64,000 bases of DNA from Ananas comosus (GCF_001540865.1 NC_033627.1:12642648-12706647), one strand, 5' to 3'; positions 36,236 through 49,100 are shown, counted from the stretch's first letter. Notes: generated by a model from the letters alone, not told the origin. A program made the numbers and translations.

Positions 36236-36640
36236 AAATTTGGAAAAAACTCCCTTATGGTTTCACTATAGTTTAAAATGTATTAAGTTAGTACCCTGTG
36301 GTTTAGCATTTTCTCACTTTAGTACCCTGTGGTTTAAAGTGTATCAAATTAGTATCTGTGGTTTCGCACTTTCTCACTTTAGTACCCTGTGGTTTAATAT
36401 TTCATTAAGAGAAAAATAAAATCACAGAGTACTAACTTGATATAAAAATAAAAACACAGGGTACTAACTTTGTACAAAAATAAAACCATAGAGTACTAAC
36501 TTGGTACACTTTAAACCACTGGATACTAAAATAAAAAAGTACAAAACCACAGGATATTAACTTGATATAGTTTAAACTACAGGATACTAAAATAAAAAAG
36601 TGCGATATCACAGAGAGGGTTTTTGAAGTTTTCCCAAAAT
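36236..36640. repeat. Inverted-repeat element of the CCCTGTGGTTT family, with internal amplification
   Basis: The left arm has successive units (TAGTACCCTGTGGTTTAAAG, TCTCACTTTAGTACCCTGTG) and the right arm has their reverse complements (ACAGGGTACTAACTTTG, CCACTGGATACTAAAAT), each repeated several times. It ends TTTTTGAAGTTTTCCC, the same terminus as the 2994-3350 element. Confidence 0.7.
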
Positions 36641-37440
36641 ATTTTTCAATACCCTTCCAAGTAGGTCCAATTTTATGAATACCCTTTACAATTTTAAAAT
36701 TTTATATTTGTCCTTCAAAAGTATGAAAAGTTTCAAAAATACCCTCTCCCGTAGCAATCCGTCGTGTTAGCTTCAAAATACCAATTTAACCCTCTATTTT
36801 ATTATAATTACCACCCTCATAATTTTTTTTGAATATATGGAGACCCACCTCAATTACAACCCATTATAAAATAGCCCCCTAAATTTAACTTTTTAATTAA
36901 AGTCTTCTTAAATTTTATCTTCTTAAAATTGAATGATTTTTTATTATTAAATTAGAAATTTTGTCTAATCCGTTAATGATTCAACTAAATTTAATAATTT
37001 TAGTAACTTTGCAGTATATAAAATTAAACGAGTCTAAGAATAAAATCACAATGTAGATATAATCCATGTGTATTCCCCTAAAAAAAATTAAGAAGTTTAT
37101 ATTGAAAAAAGAAAAATTAATAAAAACTTTAAAGATTTACTTAAATGGCCTATAAGTGATAGTTTTGGTATAAATATTAAAAAATAATAGTGACAAAAGT
37201 TTGATTTTTAAACAAATAGTGAACAAATTAAGGGTAAAATAATAATTTCATATTTTTGAATTAAAATAAAAAAATGCTAAATTGACGGAAATTAGCAAAA
37301 AATAATGGTGAGGGTATTTATGAAAATATTTGTGAAATTTTAAAAATTTGAAGGATATTTATGACATTTCATAATTTTGTGAGGGTACAAATGAAATTAA
37401 CCCTTGAGTTTATTTGTCTCCTTTTAATACTTACTGTGTA
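36641..37440. repeat. Probable inverted-repeat element, borders unclear
   Basis: The right side (GAGGGTATTTATGAAAATAT, TTGAAGGATATTTATGACAT, GAGGGTACAAATGAAATTAA) is an inverted, diverged partner of the left side (TTTATGAATACCC, TTTGTCCTTCAAAAGTATGA, CAAAAATACCCTCTCC). No coding capacity. Confidence 0.5.
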
Positions 37441-38034
37441 TATAAATAGAAATTTCATTGGAAAGTGATTTTTATTTATTTATTAATAAATGTTACCCCT
37501 AATTCCCTAAATGTGTCCACAACCCCTAAATTTTAACCCATTTTGAAAATAATCTTTTTCTATTTTTTTTTATAATGTATACTTTTTCTGCTTGAGAACA
37601 ATTTGATTTAACTTTTTCAATCGGTAATTTTTAAATTTCGTTAAATAAAACACCTACCAGAGATGCACGTAATCTTTTTTTCTAACAGAAATAAATTTTC
37701 GATCATGTGTATCTATCGTGAGAATTTATTTTAATTCTATGAAAATTATCAAAATTACTAATAAAATGAGTTAAATAAAATGATTAGTATGTGAATGTGA
37801 ATATAAATCAAATTTAAGAAAAAAAAATAGAGGTCCATATTTAAAACGTGTTATAGCTTAGGGGGTGTTTTTACATTTTAACCACGTATTAAAAGTACTA
37901 GAGAAGCCGCACTCCGGCGATCTCCCCCGTCGAGGTGAAGTTTTTAAAATTAGGGTTAGGGTTTGGAGGTCGAGCGAACGGTGGGGAGGGGGCGATTAGG
38001 GTTTCGCATGGGCGGCCCCGCCCTCGCGTAGAAG
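37441..38034. other. AT-rich spacer and leader of the next gene
   Basis: AT-rich to about 37890, then abruptly GC-richer with AAATTAGGGTTAGGGTTTGG at 37947-37966, a telo-box-like leader motif common in plant housekeeping genes. Confidence 0.5.
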
Positions 38035-39576
38035 ATGACGAGGTTCTTCTCCTTCAAGAGCGCCACCATCGCCGTGTGCTTCTTCAACCTCGCCGTCGCC
38101 GCCGCGCTCCTCATCCGCGGCCTCTTCTTCGGCGTCGCCGTCCCGCGGAGACTCGCCCCATCCTACCACCACCACCACCTCGATCCCGGTACGTTCCCCC
38201 CTCGTTTGATCCCGATTTTCATGGATTTAAACTGCTATAAATTTGATCTTTGCAATGATCCATTTGATCTCTCGAGGACGCTCTTCAGTTGCTTAATTGC
38301 GCAAGGGATTAGAAAAACGCTTCTTTTGATTATTTGTATTTGGGGAAAGATTGAAATTATTCATCGAGAAAACTTGTCAGAGATTTTGATGAGATGAGTG
38401 ATTAAAATAAATTGATTGTTCATGTAGTGAATATCAAGTAATTTTGGACGTTAATTCGAAATAGGGCTAAAGTTCATATTCGAAAAGAAAATTTTAAATA
38501 ACAAAGAGTTTATTGGGACCAAGAGAATGAGATAAAGCATGCATGCGATAGCGTGAATCGTAACGGCTCAGAACTTGTTCATTCATTTGGGGGGAAAAAA
38601 AAGGTTATTTTTTTATCTAATTATATATGTTTTTTCATTGGAACTATGGAGTGAATCGCATGTTGTTAGGTTATTATTGTGTGCAAAACTATTTTATGTT
38701 ACTGGATTGTGAATTATTCTACTATCTACTGATACTTTGAACACCTATGTTGGTAGTATCGCAAACATTTAGTAATTTGATGACACCTCTAGATGTTTAA
38801 TTTGTTTTTTTTCTCTACCTACGAAAGCCAAAGTCAAAAAGTAGAATGGACATAAATCTTCATGCGAACTTATGTAGGATATTAGTTTCAAAATCAAGAC
38901 TCGAAGTATCCTGTCTAAATTTGCAGAACTACATCTTCGCTGCAGAATTTGCTTGTAAATTTGTTAGTGAAGCTATGGACCCGAAATTACTCGCAAATGG
39001 ATACTAACACGTGCATTATGTTTGTTTGTTTTTATTTATTACAGCGCAACTGAAGTACGTATTGGAATCTGAAGCATTACGACGTGCTATGGAGCCCTTG
39101 GAATTGATCAGGAGAGTAAGTAATGTTAGAATAGTAGTAGTCGTGATTCGGAAGCTTATCTTAGAGATTTTTCTTATTTGAAAAGTTTTAAGGCAGACTT
39201 TGTGATTTGTTAAATCCTTTGCCCTGGCATTTGATTAGATCAAAGAAATTGAACAAGAAGCATATACAGAATCAGGGGCAGAGACGCAACAAGCTCAAAA
39301 GCTAACCGCTGCAGTTGATTTGTCGAAGAGGTTAAAAGATCTAAGGGTGACGAATGATGCTAACAGCCAGAAAGGTTCGACTCAATCATTTTTTTGTAGC
39401 TGTCAAAAAGCTTTAGCAAACATACAGTGCTATTCATGAAAGGCAGTTCATTTTTCCCCTAACTATGCGGAAAATGTATATCATATGTTTCAGCTCTCGA
39501 GGAATGGCGTAAACGGAAGATTGAACGAGCAAGGCGTAGAGGAATTGGGAAAGATGCAACGGTATCTCAAACATAG
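38035..39576 (+). CDS. Small single-pass membrane protein, unknown function
   Basis: Four exons, 38035-38188, 39045-39115, 39239-39374 and 39494-39576, have GT/AG borders and matching phases and give 147 residues. Only exon 1 shows as an open frame; the others are short. After MTRFFSFKSA a hydrophobic segment (TIAVCFFNLAVAAALLIRGL, about 11-30) predicts a signal anchor. A His-rich linker (SYHHHHLDP) and a highly charged helical part follow (LKYVLESEALRRAMEPLELI, then RIKEIEQEAYTESG), ending in a basic stretch, EEWRKRKIERARRRGIGKD. No catalytic motif or known domain was recognised. Conserved small plant proteins of this shape exist, but I cannot name one. The intact splice sites and charge pattern argue for a real gene. 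Confidence 0.75.
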
Positions 39577-40410
39577 TGATCACATCATGATCCCAAAATT
39601 GTTGTATGTTGTATATAACTAAAAAAGATTGATTATTGTTGTTAGTGTTGGTTGTGATGGTGGTGTTGAATTATGAGGATGAATCCTTGGGCTTTTTAAG
39701 TCTATAGAGCTGTATCATTGGGACAGTGGTGTTGTAACTGGGTGTGTAATGTTTGAGATAACATTTTTGGTAAGTTATAATCAGCTGAAGTAGCTTTGGA
39801 TGTTCTCTCTGATCTGCTTATGTTTGATCTCTCTTGTATCTTTTCTGTCCTTTTAAAGAAGAAATGTTAAGGTCTCATTTGGTACTCTTGCTATTTCTTT
39901 CGTTTTTTCGGTTTTAAACACAAATTCTGTAAGCAGAGTGCGGTGCGGGATGGTGGATTGCTGGCAATCTACAAATCCACAAGTTTGTTTGTCGACGGAA
40001 AATAAGAACTATGTGGTTTTATAGATAGTTTCATCTGTGTACCGCAAATCTAAAAAGATTAGGATTGTGTACAGTAAGTGGATATTTATGTCAAACATTA
40101 AAAACTCTATCAGAACTTATTAAGAGCAAAACAGAAAATAAGAATACACAAAAAGGGAACAAAGGAAATATCAAATATGTTTATTACTATCATGCACACA
40201 ACTCACACGCATAACCTCAAACCTGCAAAGCATTTTTCTACAAGATTCAGATCAAGCACTTATAATCCTAAAACAAGAATCCTATTACATTCAAATCTTT
40301 ATTAAGGATTTATTCCATAAAACATCTTAAGTCCAAACTTTGCGCAGAAACTTTCAACAGCATAGTTATCATGACAATATATTCTAATGCTCCTCATCCT
40401 TCTCATCCTC
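39577..40410. other. Intergenic, probable 3' UTRs of convergent genes
   Basis: No gene was seen. The first 250 bp and the last 100 bp are probably transcript ends. Confidence 0.4.
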
Positions 40411-42530
40411 TTAAATCTCAGTTTCCAGGTTCAGATTCTGAAGCTCGCCGGTCACATCTGCAATAATAAACAGTAAAAATACAATAATAAACAGTAAAAA
40501 TATGTATGAGCTACGCTAACTCTATTAACTAACAAACTAACATGACATGTTCTAATCCCAAATTTAACATTGATTGCATGCATGCTTGGAATCATAGCTT
40601 CAAAATTCATTAGTTTCCTAACAGCATAGGCTTATCATAAATTTACAGTGAGGCTCTTGTAAAAATGCTTCCAAAATTAGCAACTTTAGCAAATACCACA
40701 TGAGAGCAGCATTATATATGTGTGTTCTTTTCGCCTTTATATAAAAGATGGATTCTATATATAGCATAAAAGAACCAAAAAGCAAGATAAAACATGAAAG
40801 AGAAACAAAATTTGCATTTAACCAACTTCAATAACAAAGAGCATTTATTTTTTGCATTTGTTCAATTTGGGCATCGTTGTGCGCGAGCAGGAAACAATTT
40901 GGAAATCGACAAAGTTATCTGATTTGTAAGTGCAAGCATTTATTAGCCTCACGTAAATCAACCAAGACATTATAACTACAGGGTCTATTCGGTCCGACTG
41001 GAGCTTATATAGAAGAGCAGTTCGAGTAGAACTGTGCTAAGAAGCACTAATAACTGAATTCTTCTCTACAGCTTTTCATCATAGTAGAAACAGAAGATTC
41101 AAATTAGATTTGCTACTTTTGGTGCTGAAAAACTTGTTTTGATTTCTGGTGCTTAAAAAAGTGCCAAATTATTTGTTAACCAGACACCGAACTCGACAAA
41201 CTTATAACAAGTACACGAGTAATCAAAAACATATAATGTCAAACTATTTCAGGTGCATTAAAGAAGTAGCACTGCATATTTTCTTTCATACCAGGATCTG
41301 GGTAAATAGGAATTTGATCCACATGAGAAATGTTTGGCACTATGTTATGACCTGCAGGAGCCTGCCCGCTCTTTGACTCCATAGAGAGCAATTTCAGTGA
41401 AATTTTCTTCAAATAATCAGCCTGAGATGTTAGAGTGTCAGAAAGATGAGAACTTATAGTCTGACAAGCTGCATAGCAGGTAAAAGAACACAAAAGATAC
41501 AAAAGATACAATGTATATTTTCTTTCGTACATGTATATGTTGTAGAATCATATCTCGATATGATATTATGCTAAATATGGTCGTAGCTAATTCATTTGCT
41601 TTCGGTTCTAAAGCTCTCACTAACGGAAAAAAAATAATACAACTTACGCTTGCTGCAGCAAGACACCGTTACAGAGATTAATACACTTCCTCGAAAAGCT
41701 TCACTCAGACAATATTTCACAGAAAACCGAGCCAGACCGAACAGGTCCTAACATCAAGAAAGAAAAGGCCAAGCATCATTTGCACAAAGGAAAGTTGGGG
41801 TGTAAATTTGGGCGTGTTATGCACATGGTGGCGCAAACGCACATCAGAATAAGCTTCTCGGTAGATGCTTTTGGCAACAATGTCCCACTAGAGTAAACCC
41901 AAATCCACCGAAACCTATTTAGGCGGGTTAAGTAGACGGGTTAAACCTATTTAGGCCAAACCCAAGTCCGTAAACTTCGTTTCACGGCGTGTCGGATTGA
42001 GCTGTGTCATGTTGAGAACTGCCACACCACCTATTGTGTAACTCTACTATGTGGTGAAATGGTATGGTATTAGTACCTGGGAAGTAGCCGCAGTATATAT
42101 CTTCTCCTCGAATCGTACAGCAATTTTATGAAGTTCATTAATGCCCTCTGGATCGGATATCGGTAGGTGCCTCTTTAGAGACTCGATTCTGTGCGTACAA
42201 AGAGAAAAATCAATTGATTTAGTTTACAGCACAATGAAGTAAAAAACCAATTGCACAATTTGCAAACTAGTGATGTCGAAGATCACGACGACATCGGAGT
42301 CTCCTTTTTCTTTCTTGAGATCAGAAAGAGCCCATGACCACCCATGATCTGCAGCATTGGATATCATAACACACCAGTTTCTATAAAATTCCATAACTAA
42401 TTATACCTCGTGTGAGTCATTGATCCGTGCTTTTTTATATTCTTTTTTTTTTTTTTGTAAAAAACCACTGAAATTTGAGGTCGGGTAGCTGATCAAAAAC
42501 AATATGCAGTTTTTGAAATCTTCTACTTAC

Positions 42531-42567
<37 letters not shown>

Positions 42568-42731
42568 GCAACGATACTGAACGAGGCCTAAGGAAAGAAT
42601 CGGCAGACTGACATCTTATTGACGATCCTCTGCCGGGCGGCGGGTTCGAGCTGCGCCCGCCAGTCGGCGCCGTTGGCGCCGACGGCAGCAACGCCTTCCG
42701 ATCGAGAAGTGCTGCCGTTCGTCCCCTCCAT
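40411..42731 (-). CDS. Short KIX-domain protein, MED15-like
   Basis: Exons 42731-42613, 42188-42077, 41421-41292 and 40457-40411 join in phase to 135 residues. After a short start (MEGTNGSTSRSEG), the segment from about residue 21 reads GADWRAQLEPAARQRIVNKI, ESLKRHLPISDPEGINELHK, IAVRFEEKIYTAATSQADYL and KKISLKLLSMESKS. This is the KIX fold at the N-terminus of plant Mediator subunit 15, which contacts transcription activators. Plant MED15 proteins usually exceed 1000 residues with long Gln-rich parts. Here the frame ends soon after, at GELQNLNLETEI, and no Gln-rich exon was seen downstream. It may be a stand-alone KIX paralogue that competes with MED15. An (AAT)n microsatellite lies in intron 1. 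Confidence 0.8.
42529..42566. repeat. (AAT)n microsatellite
   Basis: About twelve ATA/AAT units in intron 1 of the MED15-like gene. Confidence 0.9.
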
Positions 42732-43107
42732 TGCTGCAAACCCTGAACAACGAGATCGCAGGTATATGGATATATGGATATTAAACAGCGAGTGTATCAA
42801 ATGAGAGAAGTCGGAGTCCGAGTCAAGTCAACAAAGCGAACTTTTTTTTTTTTTTTTCTAAGAATAATCCTATAAACATTAATTATTCACCAAACGACAC
42901 CCAATAGGCCCACCGAATGTGCTTGTGATTTGATATAAAAGACCGTATACACCGGTGATAAAAACTGAGCTTAAATATTTTAGATCGATGGTTTAAATCC
43001 AACAAATTATTATTGCTGTCCTGATAATCTTGGACTATTTGGGAGGAGTTATTATTGCCGTCCTAGTAATCTGTGACACCGGTTACTATTATTAATCGTA
43101 TCATCGG
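42732..43107. other. Upstream region of the MED15-like gene
   Basis: Probable leader and promoter, then AT-rich spacer. No further gene was seen. Confidence 0.4.
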
Positions 43108-43290
43108 GAAAACGCCAAATATCACTCCTGTGGTTTCGTTTTAAAGTGTATCACTTTTGTACCCTATAATTTTATTTTATTTTTTTTGTTAAAGTGTATT
43201 ATTTTCATATCTTATGGTTTTATTTTTCTCTTTTTATTATTTTCTTTACTAATTTTTTTGTTAAATTAGTGACAATGTTAAAACTAAACG
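43108..43290. repeat. Half element of the CCCTGTGGTTT family
   Basis: It begins GGGAAAACGCCAAATATCAC, followed by TCCTGTGGTTTCGTTTTAAA and GTGTATCAC, like the left arm of the 2994-3350 element. No inverted partner was found, so it is a truncated copy. Confidence 0.55.
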
Positions 43291-44242
43291 GTAAACGTTA
43301 CGTGCGGTGAGAAAGTACGATGAAAAAATATCCTATTTGTTTTCGTACATAATATTGCTTTTCGTATATTGCGATGAGTCGGTTATGATATATTTTCTGC
43401 GATTCCACCGAAAAACGTAGAAGCATATCCCTATATACTTTTACACCAACTTCATTTTATCTAATAGCGTTAGATGGGGCTCAATGTCAAACTAAGCCTG
43501 AGTCAAGTTGTTACAACGCCGACTTTTTTAAAGAATAATCCTATAAATATTTCTTATTCACCAAATGATCCTTCCAAACATTTTATTTGGCTAACTAATT
43601 CTTTTTTTTAAACTCAGTACCAAATTAGACAAAAATGAAGAAAAAATCGGTGAATCAATCACGTTCTAAAATTTTATTTGGTCAGGTAAATCATTCATTA
43701 TTTTCTAGTTGTTGTTGTTATTTATTGGTTTTTTTTTATTGATTACGAGGATATTTCTGAGATTATTAGAATTATATATGGATTATTGGATTTTTGTTTG
43801 ACTTTTAGGGTTGTATAGGTAGATTGTTAAAATTTTTTGGATTGTTAAGATTGAATGTGATTGGTTAGAATTATATACAATGAAATATAAAGAAATAATA
43901 AATTTTAACCAAATAAAATTTTGGTAGAATTATTTGGCAAATTATGACGTTTTTTAAGAGTTAGTTTGAAAAAAAAGCCCAAACAAAGCACACGGAGAAA
44001 ATAGTCAATAAGTAAAAGGGCTCAATTACACTCTACCACGTTATACTCCACTATTATTTCGATTTGCTATATTGTACATCTTTTTAAGAGACACTTATAT
44101 TATTGTATTTTATCAATAGCTATATTGTATTATAAATTTATTTATTTATTGTAATTGTTCTTTTTTTTTCTTTTTTTTTTTCGCCATCCCCGAGGCCTGA
44201 GTTGCCTCATCCATATAGCTTAGTTCACATTCTGAATAAATG
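43291..44242. other. AT-rich spacer, no gene recognised
   Basis: Only low-complexity AT-rich sequence was seen. Confidence 0.45.
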
Positions 44243-44280
44243 AAAAAGATAGCGTGCTACCTTTTTCTCAAAAAAAATTT
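44180..44280 (+). repeat. SINE 3'-end fragment
   Basis: AATAAATGAAAAAGATAGCG followed by TGCTACCTTTTTCTC and an A-run closely parallels the 3' end of the SINE at 31798-31937. The B-box part is not recognisable, so the copy is truncated. Confidence 0.5.
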
Positions 44281-44865
44281 ATTTATTTATTTTTTCTACC
44301 TTGAACTATTTTTTTTCTTATAAATATCACTAAACTATTTTTTTTTCTAGCCAATTCCTATATTACTGTTAATAAAATTATTATTTTAGACAAAATCTAA
44401 CAACTTTATTAAAAAGCACCTGTTAAATAGCAAAAAAAAATATAGAATAAATCTTTATGATATGCTCATAAAAAATTTCAATCAAGTTATTTTTTATTAT
44501 TTTTATGTAATTTATTTTTTTTATATCAAAATGTGTTGAATATATATGTTTTGTCACTTTTAACTAGTATTTTTTAACAGCTTTTACATAAAATAATATA
44601 TTTATTATTTATAGTGTAGAAATTGAAAAAGAATGATAGATGAGTGAGAGTGATGTCTTTAAAAGAAAATATTACTACAGTGTAGAAGTAAAGATCTATA
44701 TAATAAAGTGTAATATTGTGTAATCAAGCTTAGATAAAAATATATTGTCTTCTTCATTTATTTTATTTTAAGGGTTCATATTAAAATCGCTTTTATACTT
44801 GTTAAATCTTAGTCATATAAAACGAGTGTGAAACTTTAATTACATTGTTGTTAATTTTAATTCAT

Positions 44866-45251
44866 GGGTTAATTTTATACAGATTTCTGCAAACATAGTG
44901 AATGAGAAATATATTCCTATAAAGTTCAACTTTTATATATTATCTATACAAAAATCCTGATGTTTTCAAATATATTCCTACTATTAGAATTTGTCAGAAA
45001 AATTTAGTTAACCACAGATTAAATACTCAACCTTAGTTAGTTTTTTGACATTTTTACTCCTCTTATACTATACTGTTATGGTTTTTGGAGAGACATATTT
45101 GTGATGGCAAAATTAAAAATATAAACGGTTCTCTAACTGTTCTCTAACGATAACAAAGCAGAGGGATGCATAAACAACATATGAAAGTTGAATCTTGTAG
45201 GGATATATTTATCATTTACTATGTTTGTAAGGATCTGTATGAAATTAACCA
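44866..45251. mobile_element. MITE with 9-bp target duplication, possibly Mutator-like
   Basis: TTAATTCAT occurs at 44857-44865 and 45252-45260. The ends are inverted: GGGTTAATTTTATACAGATT and, reverse-complemented, TGGTTAATTTCATACAGATC; pairing continues through ACAAACATAGTAAATGA and TTCAACTTT. No ORF. Confidence 0.7.
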
Positions 45252-45499
45252 TTAATTCATATTCATACGCAGATATTAGTATGTATTCTTATTTGAATAA
45301 AATTCAATTCATTGTATCTGAATTCATTTTTGGTGGATATGGTACTAAAAACTTTAGCATATAATACCTATCTGCATCTGAATTTATATCATTTATTAAA
45401 AAAAAAAATGGGTACGAAAATGTTTTCGTCTTATTCGACCGTTTTCACCCCTCTATGATCTACAAACGGGTCCTTATAATACCGAATAGTAAAAGCGAG

Positions 45500-45562
45500 C
45501 GAGCCGGGCCGAAATGGGCCGAGGCCCAATTCAACTACGGCCCACGGAACAAACCCTAACTC
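45500..45562 (+). promoter_or_regulatory. Site II-like motifs plus telo box upstream of the RNase H1 gene
   Basis: GAGCCGGGCC, ATGGGCC, GAGGCCCAATT and ACGGCCCAC lie within 50 bp, followed by AAACCCTAA at 45551-45559. The site II plus telo-box pair is characteristic of plant genes for organelle and translation functions, which fits an organellar RNase H. By splice signals, a leader intron probably runs from about 45652 to 46159. Confidence 0.6.
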
Positions 45563-46191
45563 CACTCAATTTGTGTCCGCTCCCTCGTCTCTGAGCTTTT
45601 CCCTCTCTCCCATTTCTCCAATCTCCGCATCTTTTCGCTGGATTTAGAATCGGTAGCTCTTCTTCCTTTCTCCGATCTCTACTCTCTTTGTTCTTTTGGT
45701 TTAATTTTGTTGAATCTATACTTGAAACAAGGATCCTACGAAGTTCATTTCATAGCAAAGTGTGGTTTCTATAAGACTTTTTGTTTTTGTTTTTGTTTTT
45801 TTTGTTTTGAGTGACAAGTTTTTGGACTAAAGTCGAAATTAATATCCATTCATTTTTTTTTCCCTTTTTTGAGCATGTGAAAAGTTGCGTGTAGTAATAA
45901 TGTCGAGAAATTCTTATCTCACATCATAATTTTCGCACTAAGATTGGTATACAAGCAAATATATGTAATTTCAGGGATATGTGTGCAAATATTCCTTGTT
46001 CTTATTGTTCTGTGAGATGAACATGTGAGGAAGATGCTGTATAGATGTTTTGTAGTTTCCGAAAATTGGTCTTTCACATTTAGTTCATCCAAAATATTTA
46101 TCCTAAGCTAAATATTTAACTAAAAGAAGTTTTTTTTTTTAATTTTTTTTAATTTCCAGATGTGAACTTTGTAGTGATTGGAATCTCTTAG

Positions 46192-49100
46192 ATGAACTGC
46201 ATTTCGTGCGCGTCTTCTGCAGCTCTCTTTTCGAATAGCGGGCATGGACTCATGAGGAGAGCTTTATACGGGTTTTCTACGATCTCATGGAGGAGAAGAG
46301 GCATATGGCACGCCGGCTTTGAAGCGCTCAATTTAGGTCTCATCCCGTCGGCAATTCGTGTCCGGTGCTTCTCTTCTAAGCGTGCGCGTGCTTCGAAGTC
46401 GCCGAAGGCGGCGAATGAGAAAGCGGCCATGGCTGAAGAGGGTGATGCTTTTTATGTTGTCCGGAAAGGAGATGTTGTCGCCGTCTATAAAAATTTGAGC
46501 GATTGTCAAGCTCAAGTTAGCTCTTCGGTACGTGCAGTTCCGAGCAATTCCCGGATTCAGCTTAATTCACCATTCTTTAGTATATGCTTAAGTTAGACAT
46601 TCAATTTACTATAGGAGTATGGGCGCAGTTAACTAGATGTTGTTATTTAAGCTATAATAGTGCGAATGTTAACGCGGCAAATTCATGTACTCTGTGCTTT
46701 TCATGAAAGTAGGTGTGTGACCCTTCTGTCAGTGTGTACAAAGGTTATTCTTTGCGTAAAGAAACGGAAGATTATCTTGCTGCTCGTGGGCTTAAAAACC
46801 CTCTCTACGCCATTAATGCAGCCGATGTGAATGAGGATCTGTTTGGGAACCTAGTCCCATGTCCTTTTCAGGTAAGAAAATGACCCTCCCGTTTTATTGC
46901 GAGTTTACTGCATGCATTTTATCCTTCAATTCTGTTATGGTGGATTTGCAGTGTGCTGTAATTTAACATTGTATTAGGCTGCAAGATAGTTTCATATTTG
47001 TCAAACTTGCTACCTGGAAATGCGTGAAAGATGTTGTTTTCTCATTACATGCTGGTGAAAGGAAACTATTGGACTTAATTGGTGTTAATACGAAAGCATG
47101 ATATATTTGATTCTATGATTGTAGCAAATAAATCGGCAAGTTACCGCTATTTCTGTTGAAGCTTGTTCTTGATAGAGCCCATACTAGTTAGGAGCAACTC
47201 ATATTAGTGTGGAAAGATCTACATGGTTGTTAAAAAAGATAACATAAAAAATATGCTTATTTTTTATGTTAAATAGATAACTTCTAGCCGGTGACATGGA
47301 GTTCCAACTTCCAACTATGATGCTTTATTATTTGTTAAAATCTTATTCTTGTTTGTTATTATTTTGTAAGTGAACACAGAAAGTTTAAAATTACTGCCGC
47401 AGTTCACTGAAAGTGTTTTCTTTATATTGTCTTTCTTCTCTTTTTTTTTTTTTTTGGCAAATTGACTGTTGTCTTTTCCTCCCAGCAACCAGATGGACTT
47501 GCATTTTTGGTTGCTCAAACTGGCGAAAAGACTTCTACTTTGAAAAGGGCGCAGCACATGGTGAGTATGGTAATAACTGTCACATATTTATATTCAATTG
47601 TAGATTACCCTGAGATCTAGCATGTTGTATGAAATCACGTTGTTGTACGTAAATTGAGCCCTTGTTACTGTATATTAAGAAAGGATTTAATTTCCACAAA
47701 CAAGCCAAATCAGTACGTGTATTGCTCACTTCTATGTGTGGATGTTATCATCATGCAGGAATCTTCTTCTGCCCTGATTGAACCGGCAAAGAAACATCTC
47801 AAGCTTGGGTATTCAGTTGAGCAGCAAGCAATATTTCGTAATGACGTGAGTTCTAATGCCTGTATGCTCTGCTTCTTCTCTTTTCCTATCTGTGTATTAT
47901 TCTCCTGCTGTTTTATTCTGCTGCTGATACTGCAGATATCTTATTTTGCGAATTGAGTTGGTGAAAATATGACGGAGTGGCGAAAAAAGATACATGACCT
48001 GTAATTCCTTAAAGAATTCATGTCACACAGACTGCACAGAGTTTGCTGTACTTGAGTGTTCTATACTTTATTTAAGTTAGACAGTTATAATAGTATTCTG
48101 TGCTTGTGGAAGTCATCCTGGAATCAAGTATTATTCCAAATTGAGTTTGATTTGGTTGTTTTACCGGATAATTGTGCTGATATTATATATGTTTTAGTAG
48201 TTGTTCGCAAATCGTAAGTTTGCAATATGAACTCTAATCTGGATAAACTTCTGAATATGAATCACATCAAGCTTGCTCAATGATATGCATATTGAAAGAA
48301 CAAAGTGTGCCACATTTTGGAAGGAAACACTGGGAACTGTATGTGGGTGAGAAGAGATGATCGCTCTACTCCTAGGATTGTAAATTCATTTTGATTTGGT
48401 CTTTAAATTTTGTGCAGTATGTTTCATATTGATGGTAACTTCGTACATGATTGAGCTTTACCGCCTTTTAGTTAATTTGGTTTGCTAGACTATAATATTT
48501 TTCCTGCCATTTCTTTTCTGTCTTCAACATTAATTGCAATAAGAGTGTAATTTACCTAATCATGACAGGTGTCTTGTGTTCTTGAATTTGATGGTGCTTC
48601 AAAAGGAAATCCTGGAAAATCTGGCGCTGGAGTTATTCTTCGAGCTGAAGATGGAAGTGTGGTAGATACAGAATGGTTTCTTTGTTGTAATATGTTTTTC
48701 TTTTTAATATTTACGGTGAATTATTCGCACCTTAAGAATTTTGGAATCTTCTTGTCATGTGAATGAAGATTTGTAGAGTCCGCGAAGGTTTGGGTGCTGT
48801 AACAAATAATGTTGCCGAATATCGAGCATTGATTTTAGGAATGAAGTATGCTCTAAAGAAAGGGTTTCAGAAAATACGTGTGCAAGGTGACTCTAAGCTT
48901 GTTTGTAATCAGGTGCGTCGTTCAATATATCTCTGAATTTACCAACTTAATATTAATTTTTCTTAATCTTGATGTCTTGTACTGCGCTGTATATGCTAGT
49001 AGAGCACAATACTTCATGGTAAGAATTGATAAAGTTTCTGCTCTCATTGAAGTTTGGTCTCACTCACTTAATATACTGAAATTAAATTACTTTTGTACTT

